Part shown: piece by piece, positions 14,401 to 17,328 of the stretch
How positions within the stretch are numbered: the stretch's first letter is position 1
Layout: each line of letters starts with the position of its first letter
NCBI GenBank assembly: GCA_947463285.1
Contig: CANHTV010000025.1
Span: 1 to 17,328, forward strand
Length of the DNA stretch: 17,328 bases
Direction: 5' to 3'
From: Verrucomicrobiaceae bacterium
GTDB taxonomy: Bacteria > Verrucomicrobiota > Verrucomicrobiia > Verrucomicrobiales > Verrucomicrobiaceae
Translations under genes and position numbers: made by a program
The notes under the pieces: generated by a model
What the model saw: the letters and a program-made list of their open reading frames with translations, nothing else
The model's database searches: none
Told to the model about the DNA's origin: nothing

Positions 14401-14570
14401 AAACCCGCCGCGTCGTGGGTGTCGTCATCGTCTTCGGTGTCAGCATCTCCACCGTCGTCACGCTCGCACTCGTGCCGCTCATGTATGCCCTGCTGGCCCG
14501 CCGCACTGGCACACCCCAGGATACCAGCCGCCGATTGCAAGCTGCTTTGGAAAAGGCTGGTGACGAGTGA
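11463..14570 (+). CDS. RND multidrug-type efflux permease (HAE1/AcrB family)
   Basis: 1035 aa, the standard length. It starts MWLSDTSVRRPVLALVMNLIL with TM1, followed by the porter domain motif LREFPDIEPPIVTVETYYRGAS written across residues ~34-55. Proton-relay residues are intact: D401 and D402 in IGLVVDDAIVVLENIHRR (AcrB D407/D408) and K923 in LIGLAAKNGILIVEF (AcrB K940). Twelve TM helices in two sets with two large periplasmic loops are readable. A tandem D-D motif and long multidrug-like loops point to the HAE1 rather than the heavy-metal (HME) subfamily. It exports hydrophobic or amphiphilic compounds using the proton gradient. It follows the adaptor by 3 bases and is followed after 30 bases by the outer-membrane factor. 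Several long antisense frames over it are shadows. Confidence 0.96.
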   Translation: MWLSDTSVRRPVLALVMNLILVAFGVVAYTRLPLREFPDIEPPIVTVETYYRGASASVVENRITQRLEDRISQVEAIENISSTSVDGKSEITVEFSLGRDLDSAANDIREAISPVLTTLPPEVEPPNVGKTELSAEVLMYLNLTSDSRNTLELNDYAERFLVDRFSRLPGVARVRINGGSRYALRIWLDREALAARGLTATDIEHALRRENVDPPAGTVQSLDRQFTVRLNRQYQSVEDFQQLVIARGENGYQVRLGEVSRIALGAEEARTVFKGNRVLMVSIGIIRQSRSNPLEVARAVREEAELIRKTLPPDLRLENSYDISQFIEESLHEVYRTLAIAIGLVVVIIYLFLGSFRAVLIPTVAVPVSVFATCLILLMLDYSMNTLTLLAFVLAIGLVVDDAIVVLENIHRRIEEGETPLVAAFKGTRQVGFAVVATTLVLMSVFVPVAFMPGDTGRMFAEFSVTLSIAVAFSGFVALTLSPMMASKILRGREGDGFVAHLLDRIFSRIQRGYRWLLNWALHFPASAFPIVGGLTALCVWQLGHIPDEFMPREDRGSFFVTATGQPGTTYARTYRTLDDLTDRLMYLVEDTKEATRINSRAPRTFGSAADFNDSIAVVTLTPFGTRRDGFTIMEDVRKKTADMADAKVSVIMRQAILRGLNKPIEIVVSGPTFEELIQWREIILNKGRANDKLLGLDCDYRDTKPQLRISIDQARAADLGVTSEEIGLTLETMLGGRRATTFLHQGEEYDVIMEGSYEDKRTPLDLNNLFVRSQRSKQLIPLANLVKTEEFADSGSLTRYNRMRSITFDAELAPGYSLGQAVTYMEDLIRESLPSSAVVGYKGNALKLKQNQGSIGIVFGMALLIAFLVLAAQFESFVHPFTIMLTVPMAVAGALFGLMYMGMNQSVHSQIGLIMLIGLAAKNGILIVEFINQLRDEGLAFREAILTGSEQRLRPILMTALATVMGALPLMLGSGAGFETRRVVGVVIVFGVSISTVVTLALVPLMYALLARRTGTPQDTSRRLQAALEKAGDE

Positions 14571-14600
14571 TCCTGAATGGTGGTATAGACACAGCTTTCC

Positions 14601-16034
14601 ATGATGAATTGTAGAATCTGCGCCGCCTCACTGAACCGAAGGTTTCCCCTCGTTCTTTTGCATTCATTCTGTCTTCTGCTTCTTGGTTGTAACGTCGCAC
14701 CGAAATACTTTGCGCCGAAGTCAGAACTGCCGACGGAGTTTAAAACCCAGGGACCGTGGCGCACGGCACGCCCTTCCGATGCCGAGGCGCGTGGCGACTG
14801 GTGGCGGCTGTTTGGTGATGCCCGACTCGCCCAGCTCATGCAGGAGGCTGAGGCCGCCAGTCCGACTCTCGATGTCGCTCGTCATCGTGTCTCCGAGGCT
14901 CGGGCTCTCGCTCGTGCAGACAAAGCCGGCCTGTTTCCTTTTGCGACAATCACAAACAGCGTGGACCGCACGCGTGGTTCCGAAACCATGGCCGCGCAGT
15001 TTGCCGGGGGGCGCTCACGCACCTCCATTACCAACGTGCTCGACTTCAACTACGAACTCGATTTCTGGGGTCGCATTCGTAATCAAAGCCAGGCTGGTCG
15101 TGCCCGTGCCGATGCCGCTGAGGCTGATCTGCAAAACGTCCGCCTCCTGCTCCACAGTGAGCTGGCCATGAACTACTACGCTCTCCGTGTTCAGGATGCC
15201 CAGATCGCTTTGCTACGCCGTAACGTCACGGTCCGCGAGCGCACGGCTGATCTGGCACGCAAGCGTTTCGCTCAGGGGGACATTGCCCAGATTGACGTCG
15301 CCCAGGCCGAGACTGACCTCGCGGAGACTCAGGCTGAGGCCATCGGGCTTGAGCGGCTTCGTGCCGAGCTGGAGCACGCTGTCGCCCTGCTCGTAGGGAC
15401 AGTGCCTTCTCAGCTGAATCTCCCAGCCTCGCCCATTAGTGGCAGCCCGCCCAGCTTGCCGCGTAGCGTCCCCAGCAGCCTACTGGAGCGGCGGCCAGAC
15501 ATCGCCTCTGCTGAGCGTGAAATAGCTGCGCTGAATGCCGAAATCGGCGTCGCCAAAGCGGCCTACTTTCCCACCATCACCATCGGCCTGCGCGGCGGCA
15601 CCCAGACGAGCTTTTATGATTTGATCGACAACAGCAGCAGCCGCATCTGGGGCCTCGGGCCCGCAGCGGTCGAGTGGCCGCTGCTCCGTGGCGGCGGCGT
15701 CAAGGCCAATCATCAGGCCACCCAGGCTCGATATGAACAAGCCGCAGGCACCTATCGCCAGACCGTGCTCAGCGCCATGCGTGATGCTGAAGACGCTCTG
15801 AGTGCTCTTGATGTCTTGCGTCGTCAATCTGCTGCTCAAAACGTCACCGTCACCTCTGCGACCAAGGCCCTCGAACTCGCTCAAAAACGCTACGACTCCG
15901 GCCTCGTCGCCTATTACGAAGTCTTGGATGCCCAGCGCACCCAGCTCCGTGCCGAACGCGAAGCCACCCGCCTCAAAGGTGAGCTTTACCTTGCCAGCGT
16001 CCTTCTCGTCAAAGCCCTCGGCGGCGGCTGGTGA
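14601..16034 (+). CDS. Outer-membrane efflux lipoprotein (TolC/NodT/OprM type)
   Basis: 477 aa. A lipoprotein signal ends with the lipobox LLLG-C30. After a short linker with the family WWRLFGD motif (in GDWWRLFGDARLAQLM), two outer-membrane-efflux repeats follow, each with long alpha-helices: LDVARHRVSEARALARADKA, ELDFWGRIRNQSQAGRARAD and ERTADLARKRFAQGDIAQID in the first; LLERRPDIASAEREIAALNA, YFPTITIGLRGG, WPLLRGGGVKANHQATQARY and LAQKRYDSGLVAYYEVLDAQ in the second. This is the third component of the tripartite pump, forming the channel across the outer membrane. The spacing (30 bases after the permease stop) and same strand make a three-gene operon. An ATG-ATG pair at 14601 and 14604 leaves the exact first Met open. 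Confidence 0.95.
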   Translation: MMNCRICAASLNRRFPLVLLHSFCLLLLGCNVAPKYFAPKSELPTEFKTQGPWRTARPSDAEARGDWWRLFGDARLAQLMQEAEAASPTLDVARHRVSEARALARADKAGLFPFATITNSVDRTRGSETMAAQFAGGRSRTSITNVLDFNYELDFWGRIRNQSQAGRARADAAEADLQNVRLLLHSELAMNYYALRVQDAQIALLRRNVTVRERTADLARKRFAQGDIAQIDVAQAETDLAETQAEAIGLERLRAELEHAVALLVGTVPSQLNLPASPISGSPPSLPRSVPSSLLERRPDIASAEREIAALNAEIGVAKAAYFPTITIGLRGGTQTSFYDLIDNSSSRIWGLGPAAVEWPLLRGGGVKANHQATQARYEQAAGTYRQTVLSAMRDAEDALSALDVLRRQSAAQNVTVTSATKALELAQKRYDSGLVAYYEVLDAQRTQLRAEREATRLKGELYLASVLLVKALGGGW

Positions 16035-16097
16035 GTCGGCGGGCTCACAATAGTAAGTCCACAATACGTCCGCTGCTGTCCGGCAGACATCCTGAAA

Positions 16098-16346
16098 TCA
16101 CTCCACCTCATCCAGCAGATTCTGGGCGAGTTCGCGGGCTTTGGGTTGATTGAACTTTGGGTCGCTGGCGGCTTGGCGGTCGGCGCGGGCGTTGTCTCGG
16201 TCACCTAGGGCGAGGTGGGCGCGGGCGCGATTGTAGGGGATGTAGGCATCGTCGGAGGCGAGGGGTTGAGCGGCGTTGAAGGCCTCTAGGGCTTCATCGG
16301 CCTGCCCGATCAAAAGCAGCGAGTCGCCACGGCGGTTGTGGGCTAC
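16098..16346 (-). pseudogene. 5'-truncated TPR-protein remnant
   Basis: The minus-strand frame ending at the TGA 16100-16098 reads as tetratricopeptide repeats: AHNRRGDSLLLIGQADEALE, AFNAAQPLASDDAYIPYNRA, RAHLALGDRDNARADRQAAS. TPR character begins abruptly at about 16345. The frame stays open to a TTG at 16472, but that upstream part (for example LTDHGFRHHGHFGTRPEGKH) has no TPR pattern and lies opposite a plausible plus-strand coding tail. No good start codon lies near the beginning of the repeats. It therefore looks like the C-terminal stub of a TPR protein that lost its 5' part; a real short protein with an unusual N-terminus is the alternative. Confidence 0.5.
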
Positions 16347-16466
16347 AAACCCCTGCGCTACATCGGCATGGCCCGCGAGCAAGCCACCTCCGGCAAGGAA
16401 GTGCTTACCCTCAGGGCGCGTGCCAAAGTGGCCGTGGTGTCGGAACCCGTGATCGGTGAGCCGTAA
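16341..16466 (+). pseudogene. C-terminal remnant of an unidentified gene
   Basis: On the plus strand an open frame ends at the TAA 16464-16466, 2 bases from the pyruvate kinase stop on the other strand. From about 16341 it reads GYKPLRYIGMAREQATSGKE, then VLTLRARAKVAVVSEPVIGE-P. Amino-acid composition and third-position GC (33 of 41 codons) look like coding sequence, better than the opposite strand. The frame is open back to a TAG at 16287, but that part overlaps the TPR repeats. No start codon fits. I do not recognise the family. Taken with the TPR stub, it appears to be the tail of a gene whose 5' part was deleted. Confidence 0.35.
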
Positions 16467-16468
16467 GA

Positions 16469-17328
16469 TCAAGCATCGCGCAGCAGGATGGCATCGACAT
16501 TGACGCCGTCATAGAGGGCGTCGCTGAGGATGACGAGCGGATCGCCAGGCTTGATGAGGTTGTGCTGACGCAGCAGCTCGATGGCTTCGCGGATGGCTTT
16601 TTCGGGGTCACCTTCGGAGAACTCCAGAACGTAGGGCTGCACGCCACGGGCGGTGACAAGCGTTCGGCTGACGTTTAACTTCGGTGTGAAGGCAAAGATG
16701 GGCGCGAACTCGGGGCGCTGGTGGGCGAGCAGATGAGCCATGACGCCGCGAAGGGTGAAGACGAGCAATTTTGAGTCAGGGATGCTGTTGGCGAGCAAGA
16801 TCGCGGCCTTGACGGTTTTGTGCTTGTTCGTTTTTAGCGGTGCGTCGCTGGCAAAGCGGCCTGAGGGATATTTTTTCTCAATGCGGCGGATGACGGTATC
16901 CAGCACCTCGACGCATTTTTCGGGGTAAGCGCCGACACTAGTTTCGCCGCTGAGCATGACGCAGTCCACCTGCTCGATGACGGCATTAAAGATGTCCGTG
17001 ACCTCGGCGCGTGTGGGTACGGGATTGGTGATCATGCTTTCCAGCATCTGGGTGGCGACGATGACCTTGCGTCCATGGAAAGAGCAGCGCTCTACGATGT
17101 GGCGCTGGATGAGCGGCAGGTCCTCGATGGGGCACTCGCTGCCGAGATCACCACGGGCGATCATGATGCCGGCGCTTGCTTCAACGAGGGTGTCGATGTT
17201 GTTGAGCGCCTGCTGGTTTTCGATCTTGGCGATGACGCGGGCCTTGCTGCCTTTTTGCTCAAGCAGAAGCTGGAGGTGCTGGATGTGCGCTGGCTCACGG
17301 GCGAAGCTGAGCGCAAAGAAATCCACAC
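16469..17328 (-). CDS. pyk: Pyruvate kinase (5' part off the window)
   Basis: About 286 residues are visible, the C-terminal part of a protein that usually has 470-480. It enters in the catalytic barrel at VDFFALSFAREPAHIQHL. Signature elements follow: the catalytic lysine in ARVIAKIENQQAL, metal and phosphoenolpyruvate site residues in GIMIARGDLGSE, the ATQMLESMITNPVPTRAEVT segment and DCVMLSGETSVGAYP. The C-terminal allosteric-type domain (KTVKAAILLANSIPDSKLLV to GDPLVILSDALYDG) is complete and ends in ILLRDA. The enzyme makes pyruvate and ATP from phosphoenolpyruvate and ADP in the last step of glycolysis. It converges with the remnant region and the efflux operon. No key residue is missing in the visible part. 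Confidence 0.96.
   Translation of the reverse strand, partial: VDFFALSFAREPAHIQHLQLLLEQKGSKARVIAKIENQQALNNIDTLVEASAGIMIARGDLGSECPIEDLPLIQRHIVERCSFHGRKVIVATQMLESMITNPVPTRAEVTDIFNAVIEQVDCVMLSGETSVGAYPEKCVEVLDTVIRRIEKKYPSGRFASDAPLKTNKHKTVKAAILLANSIPDSKLLVFTLRGVMAHLLAHQRPEFAPIFAFTPKLNVSRTLVTARGVQPYVLEFSEGDPEKAIREAIELLRQHNLIKPGDPLVILSDALYDGVNVDAILLRDA

Noticed and set aside
14007..14540. 177-codon minus-strand frame rich in His and Asp
   Set aside because: Antisense to the conserved second TM bundle of the RND permease; the His/Asp richness comes from complementing hydrophobic codons.
14261..14839. 192-codon minus-strand frame
   Set aside because: Spans the permease/outer-membrane factor junction antisense to both; no start context and no motif.
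15480..16064. 194-codon minus-strand frame
   Set aside because: Antisense to the second half of the outer-membrane factor, which is a full family match.
16031..16090. GTGAG/CTCAC and CTGC/GCAG small inverted repeats after the outer-membrane factor gene
   Set aside because: Stems of 4-5 bp without a U-tract are expected by chance and do not support a terminator.
1..17328. Search for CRISPR arrays, tRNA, rRNA and transposase genes
   Set aside because: No regularly spaced repeats, no tRNA-like cloverleaf text, no rRNA and no transposase motifs were seen by eye.

Overview
The window looks like chromosomal DNA of a Gram-negative, Verrucomicrobiota-like bacterium (for example the Prosthecobacter/Verrucomicrobium side). 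The grounds are moderate to high GC, a secreted YVTN-propeller/di-haem/Ig-like giant protein, a RodZ-like HTH membrane protein, small orphan membrane proteins with CPLC motifs, and an almost complete lack of Shine-Dalgarno sequences. The assignment is an inference from protein style, not from a marker gene.

Layout. (1) 4488 down to 1, minus strand: a tightly packed four-gene cluster encoding a secreted monohaem cytochrome c, a SCO1/SenC-type copper/thiol protein, a secreted heavy-metal-associated (HMA) domain protein, and a giant secreted protein running off the left edge. The giant protein is a YVTN beta-propeller followed by a MauG/bacterial cytochrome c peroxidase-like di-haem domain and Ig-like repeats. 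Together they suggest an envelope copper/haem redox module. (2) 4489-4805: a gene-free stretch rich in hairpins and short repeats. (3) 6247-4806, minus: RodZ-like protein, a small two-TM protein and a small membrane-anchored protein with a CPLC motif, probably one operon. (4) 7537-6482, minus: class I SAM methyltransferase with an N-terminal four-cysteine knuckle. (5) 8152-7658, minus: unrecognised secreted protein. (6) 9073-8231, minus: mazG, divergent from trxA (9201-9530, plus), which ends in a strong intrinsic terminator. (7) 9644-10224, plus: Uma2-family endonuclease gene broken by a one-base frameshift. (8) 10311-16034, plus: complete tripartite RND efflux system (membrane fusion protein, HAE1-type RND permease, outer-membrane lipoprotein factor). 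(9) 16098-16466: two 5'-truncated gene remnants meeting near 16341, probably a deletion scar. (10) 17328-16469, minus: C-terminal two thirds of pyruvate kinase, running off the right edge.

The most distinctive parts are the copper/haem cluster at the left, the structured intergenic region next to it, the consistent C-rich, SD-less context in front of start codons, the frameshifted Uma2 gene flanked by a duplicated start-region motif, and the head-to-head remnant junction before pyruvate kinase. Long open frames antisense to the giant protein, the RND permease and the outer-membrane factor were judged to be shadows.
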